Counted from the stretch's first letter, positions 1 through 13,366 are shown. The stretch is 64,000 nucleotides of DNA from Siphonodentalium dalli (GCA_032622095.1 CP136063.1:10647814-10711813), one strand, 5' to 3'. Translations and numbers: made by a program. The notes: a model not told the origin generated them from the letters alone.

Positions 1-3000
1 TACTTGATTCCCCTCACATATCACAAGGATACGAGCGATGTTCGGTTAAGTGACTTATAATGATACTTGATTTCCCTCACATATCACACGATACGAGCGA
101 TGTAAGGTTAAGTTACTTATAATGATACTTGATTTCCTGCACATATCACACGATACGAGCGATGTAAGGTTAAGTTACTTATAATGATACTTGATTCCCC
201 TCACATATCACACGATACGAGCGATGTAAGGTTAAGTGACTTATAATGATACTTGATTCCCCTCACATATCACACGATACGAGCGATGTAAGGTTAAGTG
301 ACTTATAATGATACTTGATTCCCCTCACATATCACACGATACGAGCGATGTAAGGTTAAGTGACTTACAATGATACTTGATTTCCCCTCACATATCACAC
401 GGATACGAGCGATGTAATGTTAAGTGACTTACAATGATACTTGATTTCCCCGCACATATCACATGGATACGAGCGATGTAATGTTAAGTTACTTATAATG
501 ATACTTGATTCCCCTCACATATCACACGGATACGAGCGATGTTCGGTTAAGTTACTTATAATGATACTTGATTCCCCTCACATATCACACGATACGAGCG
601 ATGTAATGTTAAGTTACTTATAATGATACTTGATTTCCCGCACATATCACACGGATACGAGCGATGTAATGTTAAGTTACTTATAATGATACTTGATTTC
701 CCCGCACATATCACACGATACGAGCGATGTAATGTTAAGTGACTTATAATGATACTTGATTTCCCGCACATATCACACGATACGAGCGATGTAATGTTAA
801 GTGACTTACATTGATACTTGATTTCCCGCACATATCACACGATACGAGCGATGTAAGGTTAAGTGACTTATAATGATACTTGATTTCCCGCACATATCAC
901 ACGATACGAGCGATGTAATGTTAAGTTACTTACATTGATACTTGATTTCCCGCACATATCACACGATACGAGCGATGTAATGTTAAGTTACTTACATTGA
1001 TACTTGATTCCCCGCACATATCACACGGATACGAGCGATGTAATGTTAAGTGACTTATAATGATACTTGATTTCCTGCACATATCACACGATACGAGCGA
1101 TGTAAGGTTAAGTAACTTATAATGATACTTGATTTCCCTCACATATCACACGGATACGAGCGATGTTCGGTTAAGTAACTTATAATGATACTTGATTTCC
1201 CTCACATATCACACGGACACGAGCGATGTTCGGTTAAGTTACTTATAATGATACTTGATTCCCCTCACATATCACACGATACGAGCGATGTAATGTTAAG
1301 TTACTTATAATGATACTTGATTCCCCTCACATATCACACGATACGAGCGATGTTCGGTTAAGTTACTTATAATGATACTTGATTCCCCTCACATATCACA
1401 CGATACGAGCGATGTTCGGTTAAGTTACTTATAATGATACTTGATTCCCCTCACATATCACACGATACGAGCGATGTTCGGTTAAGTTACTTATAATGAT
1501 ACTTGATTCCCCTCACATATCACACGATACGAGCGATGTTCGGTTAAGTTACTTATAATGATACTTGATTCCCCTCACATATCACACGATACGAGCGATG
1601 TTCGGTTAAGTTACTTATAATGATACTTGATTCCCCTCACATATCACACGATACGAGCGATGTTCGGTTAAGTTACTTATAATGATACTTGATTCCCCTC
1701 ACATATCACACGATACGAGCGATGTTCGGTTAAGTTACTTATAATGATACTTGATTCCCCTCACATATCACACGATACGAGCGATGTTCGGTTAAGTTAC
1801 TTATAATGATACTTGATTTCCCTCACATATCACACGATACGAGCGATGTAATGTTAAGTGACTTACATTGATACTTGATTCCCCTCACATATCACACGAT
1901 ACGAGCGATGTAATGTTAAGTTACTTATAATGATACTTGATTCCCCTCACATATCACACGATACGAGCGATGTTCGGTTAAGTTACTTATAATGATACTT
2001 GATTCCCCTCACATATCACACGATACGAGCGATGTTCGGTTAAGTTACTTATAATGATACTTGATTCCCCTCACATATCACATGGATACGAGCGATGTAA
2101 TGTTAAGTGACTTACATTGATACTTGATTCCCCTCACATATCACACGGATACGAGCGATGTAAGGTTAAGTTACTTATAATGATACTTGATTTCCCTCAC
2201 ATATCACACGATACGAGCGATGTAAGGTTAAGTTACTTATAATGATACTTGATTTCCCTCACATATCACAAGGATACGAGCGATGTAAGGTTAAGTTACT
2301 TATAATGATACTTGATTCCCCTCACATATCACACGATACGAGCGATGTAAGGTTAAGTGACTTACATTGATACTTGATTTCCCTCACATATCACACGATA
2401 CGAGCGATGTAATGTTAAGTGACTTATAATGATACTTGATTTCCTGCACATATCACACGGATACGAGCGATGTAAGGTTAAGTTACTTATAATGATACTT
2501 GATTTCCTGCACATATCACAAGGATACGAGCGATGTAAGGTTAAGTGACTTATAATGATACTTGATTTCCTGCACATATCACAAGGATACGAGCGATGTA
2601 AGGTTAAGTGACTTACATTGATACTTGATTTCTCTCACATATCACAAGGATACGAGCGATGTAATGTTAAGTTACTTATAATGATACTTGATTTCCTGCA
2701 CATATCACACGATACGAGCGATGTAATGTTAAGTTACTTATAATGATACTTGATTCCCCTCACATATCACACGATACGAGCGATGTAATGTTAAGTTACT
2801 TATAATGATACTTGATTTCCCTCACATATCACACGATACGAGCGATGTAAGGTTAAGTGACTTACATTGATACTTGATTCCCCTCACATATCACACGATA
2901 CGAGCGATGTAATGTTAAGTTACTTATAATGATACTTGATTCCCCTCACATATCACACGATACGAGCGATGTTCGGTTAAGTTACTTATAATGATACTTG

Positions 3001-6000
3001 ATTCCCCTCACATATCACACGATACGAGCGATGTTCGGTTAAGTTACTTATAATGATACTTGATTCCCCTCACATATCACACGATACGAGCGATGTAATG
3101 TTAAGTGACTTACATTGATACTTGATTCCCCTCACATATCACACGATACGAGCGATGTAATGTTAAGTTACTTATAATGATACTTGATTCCCCTCACATA
3201 TCACACGATACGAGCGATGTTCGGTTAAGTTACTTATAATGATACTTGATTCCCCTCACATATCACACGATACGAGCGATGTTCGGTTAAGTTACTTATA
3301 ATGATACTTGATTCCCCTCACATATCACACGATACGAGCGATGTAATGTTAAGTGACTTACATTGATACTTGATTCCCCTCACATATCACACGATACGAG
3401 CGATGTTCGGTTAAGTTACTTATAATGATACTTGATTCCCCTCACATATCACACGATACGAGCGATGTAATGTTAAGTTACTTATAATGATACTTGATTC
3501 CCCTCACATATCACACGATACGAGCGATGTTCGGTTAAGTTACTTATAATGATACTTGATTCCCCTCACATATCACACGATACGAGCGATGTAATGTTAA
3601 GTGACTTACATTGATACTTGATTCCCCTCACATATCACACGATACGAGCGATGTAATGTTAAGTTACTTATAATGATACTTGATTTCCCGCACATATCAC
3701 ACGATACGAGCGATGTAAGGTTAAGTGACTTACATTGATACTTGATTCCCCTTACATATCACATGGATACGAGCGATGTAAGGTTAAGTTACTTATAATG
3801 ATACTTGATTCCCCTCACATATCACACGATACGAGCGATGTAATGTTAAGTTACTTATAATGATACTTGATTCCCCTCACATATCACACGATACGAGCGA
3901 TGTAAGGTTAAGTGACTTACATTGATACTTGATTCCCCTCACATATCACATGATACGAGCGATGTAATGTTAAGTTACTTATAATGATACTTGATTCCCC
4001 TCACATATCACACGATACGAGCGATGTTCGGTTAAGTTACTTATAATGATACTTGATTCCCCTCACATATCACACGATACGAGCGATGTTCGGTTAAGTT
4101 ACTTATAATGATACTTGATTTCCCTCACATATCACACGATACGAGCGATGTAATGTTAAGTGACTTATAATGATACTTGATTTCCCTCACATATTACACG
4201 GATACGAGCGATGTAATGTTAAGTGACTTATAATGATACTTGATTTCCTGCACATATCACACGATACGAGCGATGTAAGGTTAAGTAACTTATAATGATA
4301 CTTGATTCCCCTCACATATCACAAGGATACGAGCGATGTAATGTTAAGTTACTTATAATGATACTTGATTCCCCTCACATATTACACGGATACGAGCGAT
4401 GTAATGTTAAGTGACTTATAATGATACTTGATTTCCTGCACATATCACAAGGATACGAGCGATGTAATGTTAAGTTACTTATAATTATACTTGATTTCCC
4501 TCACATATCACACGGATACGAGCGATGTAATGTTAAGTTACTTATAATGATACTTGATTTCCTGCACATATCACACGATACGAGCGATGTAAGGTTAAGT
4601 AACTTATAATGATACTTGATTCCCCTCACATATCACACGGATACGAGCGATGTTCGGTTAAGTGACTTATAATGATACTTGATTCCCCTCACATATCACA
4701 CGGATACGAGCGATGTAATGTTAAGTTACTTATAATGATACTTGATTTCCTGCACATATCACAAGGATACGAGCGATGTTCGGTTAAGTGACTTATAATG
4801 ATACTTGATTCCCCTCACACATCATACGGATACGAGCGATGTAATGTTAAGTTACTTATAATGATACTTGATTTCCTGCACATATCACAAGGATACGAGC
4901 GATGTTCGGTTAAGTGACTTATAATGATACTTGATTTCCCGCACATATCACAAGGATACGAGCGATGTTCGGTTAAGTGACTTATAATGATACTTGATTC
5001 CCCTCACATATCACACGATACGAGCGATGTTCGGTTAAGTGACTTATAATGATACTTGATTCCCCTAACATATCACACGATACGAGCGTTGTTCGGTTAA
5101 GTGACTTATAATGATACTTGATTTCCCGCACATATCACACGATACGAGCGATGTAATGTTAAGTTACTTATAATGATACTTGATTTCCTGCACACATCAC
5201 AAGGATACGAGCGATGTAAGGTTAAGTGACTTATAATGATACTTGATTTCCCGCACATATCACATGGATACGAGCGATGTTCGGTTAAGTGACTTATAAT
5301 GATACCTGATTTCCTGCACATATCACAAGGATACGAGCGATGTAAGGTTAAGTGACTTATAATGATACATGATTTCCCTCACATATCACACGGATACGAG
5401 CGATGTAAGGTTAAGTGACTTATAATGATACTTGATTTCCTGCACATATCACACGATACGAGCGATGTAAGGTTAAGTAACTTATAATGATACTTGATTC
5501 CCCTCACATATCACACGGATACGAGCGATGTAAGGTTAAGTGACTTATAATGATACTTGATTTTCCGCACATATCACAAGGATACGAGCGATGTAAGGTT
5601 AAGTGACTTATAATGATACTTGATTTCCTGCACATATCACAAGGATACGAGCGATGTAAGGTTAAGTGACTTATAATGATACTTGATTTCCCTCACATAT
5701 CACACGATACGAGCGATGTAATGTTAAGTTACTTATAATGATACTTGATTTCCTGCATATATCACACGATACGAGCGATGTAATGTTAAGTTACTTATAA
5801 TGATACTTGATTTCCTGCACATATCACACGATACGAGCGATGTAAGGTTAAGTAACTTATAATGATACTTGATTCCCCTCACATAACACACGGATACGAG
5901 CGATGTAAGGTTAAGTGACTTATAATGATACTTGATTTCCCGCACATATCACAAGGATACGAGCGATGTAAGGTTAAGTGACTTATAATGATACTTGATT

Positions 6001-9000
6001 TCCTGCACATATCACAAGGATACGAGCGATGTAAGGTTAAGTGACTTATAATGATACTTGATTTCCCTCACATATCACACGATACGAGCGATGTAATGTT
6101 AAGTTACTTATAATGATACTTGATTTCCTGCACATATCACACGATACGAGCGATGTAATGTTAAGTTACTTATAATGATACTTGATTTCCTGCTCATATC
6201 ACACGATACGAGCGATGTAAGGTTAAGTAACTTATAATGATACTTGATTCCCCTCACATATCACACGGATACGAGCGATGTAAGGTTAAGTAACTTATAA
6301 TGATACTTGATTCCCCTCACATATCACACGGATACGAGCGACGTAAGGTTAAGTGACTTATAATGATACTTGATTTCCCGCATATATTACAAGGATACGA
6401 GCGATGTAAGGTTAAGTGACTTATAATGATACTTGATTTCCCTCACATATCACACGATACGAGCGATGTAATGTTAAGTTACTTATAATGATACTTGATT
6501 TCCTGCACATATCACACGATACGAGTGATGTAATGTTAAGTTACTTATAATGATACTTGATTTCCTGCACATATCACACGGATACGAGCGATGTAATGTT
6601 AAGTGACTTATAATGATACTTGATTTCCCTCACATATCACACGATACGAGCGATGTAATGTTAAGTTACTTATAATGATACTTGATTTCCCTCACATATC
6701 ACACGATACGAGCGATGTAAGGTTAAGTGACTTATAATGATACTTGATATCCCTCACATATCACACGGATACGAGCGATGTAATGTTAAGTGACTTACAT
6801 TGATACTTGATTCCCCTCACATATCACACGATACGAGCGATGTAATGTTAAGTGACTTATAATGATACTTGATTCCCCTCACATATCACACGATACGAGC
6901 GATGTAATGTTAAGTTACTTATAATGATACTTGATTCCCCTCACATATCACACGATACGAGCGATGTTCGGTTAAGTTACTTACATTGATACTTGATTTC
7001 CCTCACATATCACACGGATACGAGCGATGTAATGTTAAGTGACTTATAATGATACTTGATTCCCCTCACATATCACACGATACGAGCGATGTTCGGTTAA
7101 GTGACTTATAATGATACTTGATTTCCCTCACATATCACACGATACGAGCGATGTAATGTTAAGTGACTTATAATGATACTTGATTTCCCTCACATATCAC
7201 ACGATACGAGCGATGTAATGTTAAGTAACTTATAATGATACTTGATTCACCTCACATATCACACGATACGAGCGATGTAATGTTAAGTTACTTATAATGA
7301 TACTTGATTTCCCGCACATATCACACGGATACGAGCGATGTTCGGTTAAGTGACTTATAATGATACTTGATTTCCCTCACATATCACACGGATACGAGCG
7401 ATGTAATGTTAAGTGACTTACATTGATACTTGATTCCCCTCACATATCACACGATACGAGCGATGTAATGTTAAGTGACTTATAATGATACTTGATTTCC
7501 CGCACATATCACACGATACGAGCGATGTAAGGTTAAGTGACTTATAATGATACTTGATTTCCCGCACATGTCAAACGGATACGAGCGATGTTCGGTTAAG
7601 GACTCATAATGATACTTGATTTCCCTCCATATATTACACGATACGAGCGATGTAAGGTTAAGTGACTTATAATGATACTTGATTTCCCTCCATATATCAC
7701 ACGGATACAAGCGATGTTCGGTTAAGTGACTTATAATGATACTTGATTTACCGCACATATCACACGATACGAGCGATGTTCGGTTAAGTGACTTATAATG
7801 ATACTTGATTCCCCTCACATATCACACGATACGAGCGATGTAAGGTTAAGTGACTTATAATGATACTTGATTTCCCGCACATATCACACGATACGAGCGA
7901 TGTTCGGTTAAGTGACTTATAATGATACTTGATTCCCCTCACATATCACACGATACGAGCGATGTAAGGTTAAGTGACTTATAATGATACTTGATTTTCC
8001 GCACATATCACACGATACGAGCGATGTTCGGTTAAGTGACTTATAATGATACTTGATTTCCCTCACATATCACACGATACGAGCGATGTTCGGTTAATTG
8101 ACTCATAATGATACTTGATTTCCCTCACATATCACACGGATACGAGCGATGTAATGTTAAGTTACTTATAATGATACTTGATTTCCTGCACATATCACAC
8201 GATACGAGCGATGTTCGGTTAAGTGACTTATAATGATACTTGATTCCCCTCACATATCACACGATACGAGCGATGTAAGGTTAAGTGACTTATAATGATA
8301 CTTGATTTCCCGCACATATCACACGATACGAGCGATGTTCGGTTAAGTGACTTATAATGATACTTGATTTCCCTCACATATCACACGATACGAGCGATGT
8401 TCGGTTAAGTGACTCATAATGATACTTGATTTCCCTCACATATCACACGGATACGAGCGATGTGTAATGTTAAGTTACTTATAATGATACTTGATTTCCC
8501 TCACATATCACACGGATACGAGCGATGTAATGTTAAGTAACTTATAATGATACTTGATTTCCCTCACATATCACACGATACGAGCGATGTAATGTTAAGT
8601 TACTTATAATGATACTTGATTTCCCGCACATATCACACGATACGAGCGATGTAATGTTAAGTTACTTATAATGATACTTGATTTCCCTCACATATCACAC
8701 GGATACGAGCGATGTAATGTTAAGTAACTTATAATGATACTTGATTTCCCTCACATATCACAAGGATACGAGCGATGTAATGTTAAGTTACTTATAATGA
8801 TACTTGATTTCCCTCACATATCACACGATACGAGCGATGTAATGTTAAGTGACTTATAATGATACTTGATTTCCCTCACATATCACACGATACGAGCGAT
8901 GTAAGGTTAAGTGACTTATAATGATACTTGATTTCCCGCACGTATCACACGGATACGAGCGATGTAAGGTTAAGTGACTTATAATGATACTTGATTTCCC

Positions 9001-10545
9001 TCACATATCACACGATACGAGCGATGTAAGGTTAAGTGACTTATAATGATACTTGATTTCCCGCACATATCACACGGATACGAGCGATGTAAGGTTAAGT
9101 GACTTATAATGATACTTGATTTCCCTCACATATCACACGATACGAGCGATGTAATGTTAAGTGACTTATAATGATACTTGATTTCCCTCACATATCACAC
9201 GATACGAGCGATGTAAGGTTAAGTGACTTATAATGATACTTGATTTCCCGCACATATCACACGGATACGAGCGATGTAAGGTTAAGTGACTTATAATGAT
9301 ACTTGATTTCCCTCACATATCACACGATACGAGCGATGTAAGGTTAAGTGACTTATAATGATACTTGATTTCCCGCACATATCACACGGATACGAGCGAT
9401 GTAAGGTTAAGTGACTTATAATGATACTTGATTTCCCGCACATATCACACGATACGAGCGATGTTCGGTTAAGTGACTCATAATGATACTTGATTTCCCG
9501 CACATATCACATGGATACGAGCGATGTAAGGTTAAGTGACTTATAATGATACTTGATTTCCCGCACATATCACACGGATACGAGCGATGTTCGGTTAAGT
9601 GACTTATAATGATACTTGATTTACCGCACATATCACACGATACGAGCGATGTTCGGTTAAGTGACTTATAATGATACTTGATTTCCCTCCATATATCACA
9701 CGGATACGAGCGATGTTCGGTTAAGTGACTTATAATGATACTTGATTTACCGCACATATCACACGATACGAGCGATGTTCGGTTAAGTGACTTATAATGA
9801 TACTTGATTTCCCTCACATATCACACGATACGAGCGATGTAAGGTTAAGTTACTTATAATGATACTTGATTTCCCTCACATATCACACGGATACGAGCGA
9901 TGTAAGTTTAAGTAACTTATAATGATACTTGATTTCCCTCACATATCACAAGGATACGAGCGATGTAAGGTTAAGTGACTTATAATGATACTTGATTTCC
10001 CGCACATATCACACGGATACGAGCGATGTAAGGTTAAGTGACTTATAATGATACTTGATTTCCCGCACATATCACACGATACGAGCGATGTTCGGTTAAG
10101 TGACTCATAATGATACTTGATTTCCCGCACATATCACATGGATACGAGCGATGTAAGGTTAAGTGACTTATAATGATACTTGATTTCCCGCACATATCAC
10201 ACGGATACGAGCGATGTAAGGTTAAGTGACTTATAATGATACTTGATTCCCCTCACATATCACACGATACGAGCGATGTAAGGTTAAGTGACTTATAATG
10301 ATACTTGATTTCCCTCACATATCACAAGGATACGAGCGATGTTCGGTTAAGTGACTTATAATGATACTTGATTTCCCTCACATATCACACGATACGAGCG
10401 ATGTTCGGTTAAGTGACTTATAATGATACTTGATTTCCCTCACATATCACAAGGATACGAGCGATGTTCGGTTAAGTGACTTATAATGATACTTGATTTC
10501 CCGCACATATCACACGGATACGAGCGATGTAAGGTTAAGTGACTT
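1..10545 (-). repeat. ZNF-derived 62/63-bp satellite array, block 1
   Basis: About 168 head-to-tail monomers of 62 or 63 bp. The two lengths differ by one G (cacGGATACG against cacGATACG). Further variation is concentrated at the motif after gcgatgt (tcgg, aagg or aatg) and at gtgac/gttac/gtaac. On the minus strand the 63-mer encodes a finger-like 21-residue unit, C-x2-C-x12-H, in which the fourth zinc ligand is missing. Runs of identical 62-mers (about 1310-1800 and 2890-3600) show local homogenisation. The 62-mers shift the frame, so open stretches in the array are chance runs of 63-mers and not genes. No other gene was seen in this block. Confidence 0.95.
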
Positions 10546-10550
10546 ATAAT
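10546..10550. other. 5' target site duplication ATAAT
   Basis: ATAAT precedes the 5' LTR and recurs directly after the 3' LTR at 22084-22088. The empty site is an ordinary satellite monomer reading cttataatgatac. A 5-bp duplication is within the usual 4-6 bp range of Ty3/Gypsy integrases. Confidence 0.93.
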
Positions 10551-11185
10551 TGTAACAGAATGCCGTTATCGATATAATATTTGCCCCTAAATTAATTGTG
10601 ATAATAATGACAATGTGCCCCTTTACGATCTTTCTAAAGCTTTCTAAAATTAGTTAACTTCCTTGTTCATTGTTTTACCCAAACACGAACAAGGGCCATT
10701 CTGTAAATTCTTTATCCATGTATCTATAGCGGTGATCGTGCATTGTGATAACGAACCAGCCGTCCTAATTACAAACAATAAGCACACCTGCAAGAAGCCT
10801 AATGAGGTCTGTCTGGTTCGTGACGGATCATCGCTACATTACAATACTAATTATGTTTATTAATTTGATAACAGTCATGTTACTGTCGGGTGTCGCTGGT
10901 AACTTATGCGATTACAACTTTATTACACCAATGATATATGAGGACATTAAATTCGGCCGCTTGGATAAAAGCCACGCGCCGATTTTGATACTTTACTTCA
11001 TCTTTCGAACTACCAGAAGTCCACACGTTTGCTGTGTCTTTTTGTCCAACCACGGGACTAAAATTGCTCTTAATAAATATATTCGACGCCACAGTTGTTC
11101 TAATTACTTCAACACCAGGACGGATCACGGCCACGAAGGAAAATCTCAACTACGATCGTCCCCATAACTATTGGAGTCTGCCACA
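10551..11185 (+). repeat. 5' LTR
   Basis: 635 bp, starting TGTAACAGAATGCC and ending GTCTGCCACA. It should hold promoter, R region and polyadenylation signals. An AATAAA lies at 11072-11077. Short open frames inside occur identically in both LTRs and look like chance. One base by eye separates it from the 3' LTR. Confidence 0.95.
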
Positions 11186-11197
11186 TATACGGTGATT

Positions 11198-11218
11198 TGG
11201 TGCCGTGAGCAGGATTCG
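11198..11218 (+). other. Primer-binding site, probably tRNA-His
   Basis: TGGTGCCGTGA followed by GCAGGATTCG lies 12 bp after the LTR. Its complement predicts a tRNA 3' end of TCACGGC-A-CCA, the acceptor strand expected for eukaryotic tRNA-His, with a CCTGC T-stem strand. The tRNA assignment is inferred from general tRNA-His structure and was not matched to a gene of this species. Confidence 0.7.
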
Positions 11219-11225
11219 GTGAGTA
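11219..11225 (+). promoter_or_regulatory. Candidate 5' splice donor (GTGAGTA)
   Basis: CG|GTGAGTA is a near-consensus donor starting at the first base after the primer-binding site. Paired with the acceptor-like site at 18687-18688 it would remove about 7.5 kb containing gag and pol and produce a subgenomic env mRNA, as in insect gypsy elements. This is inference from position and consensus. Confidence 0.6.
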
Positions 11226-11247
11226 CCTTTTTCTTTGGTTTCTTCGT

Positions 11248-11679
11248 ATGTCTGACCATTTTACAAATTTCCCTGTTAATTTTTCATCTGTGGGATTAAA
11301 TTACGGCAACCCGAACGATATTGGCCCCGTGGACTGGACACCAGGATTGTTAAACGCGTGTTATATTGCATCTTCTTCACAATCTCGACCCTTACAGTAT
11401 TATCAAGACTATCTTTCGGACATTTTTGAGCTAGAGCACGTGACTCTTACAGAGTATTCCAATATTTTACGGCCGCGTTTTTATAGACGAGTTAACACTC
11501 GCTACGGAAGCGTGATCGAGGGAGTCTTTGTAAGACACACGCTGGTATATCTCGACTATATACACATAGTTTTTGAGACTGTTTGGGCAACGTCAGCTGG
11601 TCCTGTATGCAAGTACGAGTCTGGTCGATGTTTTAAACTTCCTTTTAAAACCGCACGTGAAGATTTAGACCTCACTTAG
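11248..11679 (+). CDS. Retroelement leader ORF 1, unknown function (143 aa)
   Basis: A 143-codon ATG frame in the leader between the primer-binding site and gag. I do not recognise the product. It is rich in aromatic residues (FELEH, YSNILRPRFYRR, HTLVYLDYIHIVFETVW), with a hydrophobic stretch at about residues 95-112 and basic residues at about 75-85. No zinc knuckle, protease or signal peptide is visible. It is in the same frame as leader ORF 2 but separated from it by a TAG at 11677 and about 100 bp of AT-rich DNA with repeated aattaatt. It could be an accessory protein, a remnant of an N-terminal Gag part or captured host sequence, or it could be untranslated. Confidence 0.45.
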   Translation: MSDHFTNFPVNFSSVGLNYGNPNDIGPVDWTPGLLNACYIASSSQSRPLQYYQDYLSDIFELEHVTLTEYSNILRPRFYRRVNTRYGSVIEGVFVRHTLVYLDYIHIVFETVWATSAGPVCKYESGRCFKLPFKTAREDLDLT

Positions 11680-11787
11680 TTGCAATAAGTCTGTTGAATA
11701 ATTAATTAATAGTCAATTAATTAAATCATCAAGTGAAATTTAAACCTTAAATTATATACTAATTAAACAGTTAATTTCATTTGATTA

Positions 11788-12099
11788 ATGGACAGTAAGT
11801 TAAAAAAAGAATTAAGTGAATCAGAGTTTAAAACTTTAATACAACCTACATTTACCAAAGTAATTGGCAAACTTTACCAAATAAAACGTGTAAAAGAAAT
11901 ACTAAATAAAGGGAGTTACATTGAAGTTACGTTAATATTTTCTTTCTGTAATTCACGTGACTGTATCGACCGCAAACACAGATATAAAACAATACACGTA
12001 CCACAACCATTTACAGATAACAAGCCTTACAGACCCACTGCAATAGTTATACCTTTCGAGGACACTTTTGGTTGGCCCGCCCCACATACACCAAGCTAA
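11788..12099 (+). CDS. Retroelement leader ORF 2, unknown function (103 aa)
   Basis: A 103-codon ATG frame ending 40 bp before the gag ATG. The N-terminal half is lysine-rich and probably helical (MDSKLKKELSESEFKTL). The C-terminal half holds Cys and basic residues (CNSRDCIDRKHRYK) and a Pro-rich end. I do not recognise a family. Its position just before gag suggests an accessory or regulatory product of the element. The length and tidy boundaries favour a real frame, but no domain supports translation. Confidence 0.45.
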   Translation: MDSKLKKELSESEFKTLIQPTFTKVIGKLYQIKRVKEILNKGSYIEVTLIFSFCNSRDCIDRKHRYKTIHVPQPFTDNKPYRPTAIVIPFEDTFGWPAPHTPS

Positions 12100-12139
12100 A
12101 TACTTTAATTAAATTAATTAAACTTAAACATAAGAAATA

Positions 12140-13366
12140 ATGGATGCTAATGATATTCTAAGAGCAGAGTATCAAGCACAGGCCCAACACATGGACATGC
12201 GGGAGGTTCCCCTGCCTAATGACGAGGATGAAGACGAGGCTGATCGCCTCCGATATGTCCATGCTCAAAGAGAGGCTCAGGCCCATGCACAGGCCGAGGC
12301 TCAGGCCCATGCACAAGCTCAGGCTCAAGCCCAGGCACAAGCCGCTGAACCCAATGAATTTAATGTTCAGATTGGTCGCGTTCTCCATGGCCTAGAGCGT
12401 CAATTTGAGGGTTTTAATGTAAATTTGGCTGATCAAGCTCGAGCCATCAGAACACAGACAGCTGCACAGAGTGCTCTCACTTTGTCCAGCATGATTGATG
12501 TGTATGAAGGCGATGGCGCTAAATTTAAAGAATTTATTAAACAAGTGGAACGCTACTGCCAAATTGTGGGGACCCCAGATGAGGATAAATGGCTTGTTAC
12601 GTTACAAAGGACCCGTGGTCCTATCGCAGATTTCCTTCAAAGATATAAATTAGAGAATATGCATGCCCCTTGGGATCGGATCAAGGAAGAGTTGAGGGTC
12701 CGATATGATAATGTTAGCGACCCACAACAGGCCTTGGCAATCTTGAGGACCATGAAACAAAAGCCTCAAGAAAACATCTACATTTTTGTTGAGAGAATGC
12801 GACAGGTTGCTACTGACGCATTCCAACCACATGAACTACGGATGGCTCCCGTACAATTTCAACTTGTAAATTATTTTACCGAGGGTTTAAATGATCCAAG
12901 ATTGCAAATGAAGTTAGTGAGAGAAAATCCAGTAACTTTAGACCATGCCGCTCAAATTGCCATGACGGAATTTAACATGAAAAAACGATTTTCCTTAAGA
13001 TTCCCCAAGGCCCATATTCAATCCGATGAGACTGGCGAACCCATGGAGGTCAGCAATGTCCGACCTCCAGGGATAATCCAGTGCACATTTTGCAAATTAA
13101 TAGGCCATACCTATAAAAATTGTCGGAAACGGCAACAACCGAATCAAGGCCAAAACAAAGACAACAAAACGCAAGACTATCGACCTGATCGAGGCATGAC
13201 AAAAATGCCAGACAGGGAGGTACATGCAGTAGATATTGGATATAAGAATTCTAATATTGGATATAAGAGTTCTGATAATAAATGGGCTTTCTGCAAGTAC
13301 TGCAATAAGGTACGAAAGCACCATGAGAGTGACTGCTATTTTAAACCTAAAGAGACAAAAAACTAG
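12140..13366 (+). CDS. gag: Gag polyprotein (capsid and nucleocapsid)
   Basis: 408 aa. Residues ~40-72 are an Ala/Gln-rich low-complexity stretch with repeated QAQAHA units. Residues ~125-275 resemble the retrotransposon Gag capsid core (FKEFIKQVERYCQ, then KPQENIYIFVERMRQVA). The C-terminus carries a canonical CX2CX4HX4C knuckle at residues 315-328 (CTFCKLIGHTYKNC). A second Cys/His motif at 385-399 (CKYCNKVRKHHESDC) has the atypical spacing CX2CX5HX4C. Gag should assemble particles and package element RNA. The frame ends in an A AAA AAC slippery site directly before its TAG, so pol is probably made as a -1 Gag-Pol fusion. Confidence 0.88.
   Translation: MDANDILRAEYQAQAQHMDMREVPLPNDEDEDEADRLRYVHAQREAQAHAQAEAQAHAQAQAQAQAQAAEPNEFNVQIGRVLHGLERQFEGFNVNLADQARAIRTQTAAQSALTLSSMIDVYEGDGAKFKEFIKQVERYCQIVGTPDEDKWLVTLQRTRGPIADFLQRYKLENMHAPWDRIKEELRVRYDNVSDPQQALAILRTMKQKPQENIYIFVERMRQVATDAFQPHELRMAPVQFQLVNYFTEGLNDPRLQMKLVRENPVTLDHAAQIAMTEFNMKKRFSLRFPKAHIQSDETGEPMEVSNVRPPGIIQCTFCKLIGHTYKNCRKRQQPNQGQNKDNKTQDYRPDRGMTKMPDREVHAVDIGYKNSNIGYKSSDNKWAFCKYCNKVRKHHESDCYFKPKETKN

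Noticed and set aside
7480-10130. Open frames of 60-133 residues on the minus strand in the satellite
   Set aside because: They are chance runs of 63-bp monomers ended by 62-bp frame-breaking units. The encoded units lack the fourth zinc ligand. The same applies to frames throughout 27.3-42.6 kb and 47.7-50.9 kb.
1-10545. CRISPR-like array
   Set aside because: Monomers are contiguous with no unique spacers, and the sequence is plainly eukaryotic satellite derived from zinc-finger DNA.
10802-11167. Open frames inside the LTRs, both strands
   Set aside because: Short, present identically in both LTRs because these are copies, and without recognisable domains.
11198-11218. BEL/Pao assignment suggested by a TGGTGCCGTG primer site
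   Set aside because: Domain order in pol, the GPY/F-like integrase end and the errantivirus-like Env point to Ty3/Gypsy. The primer site alone does not define the superfamily.
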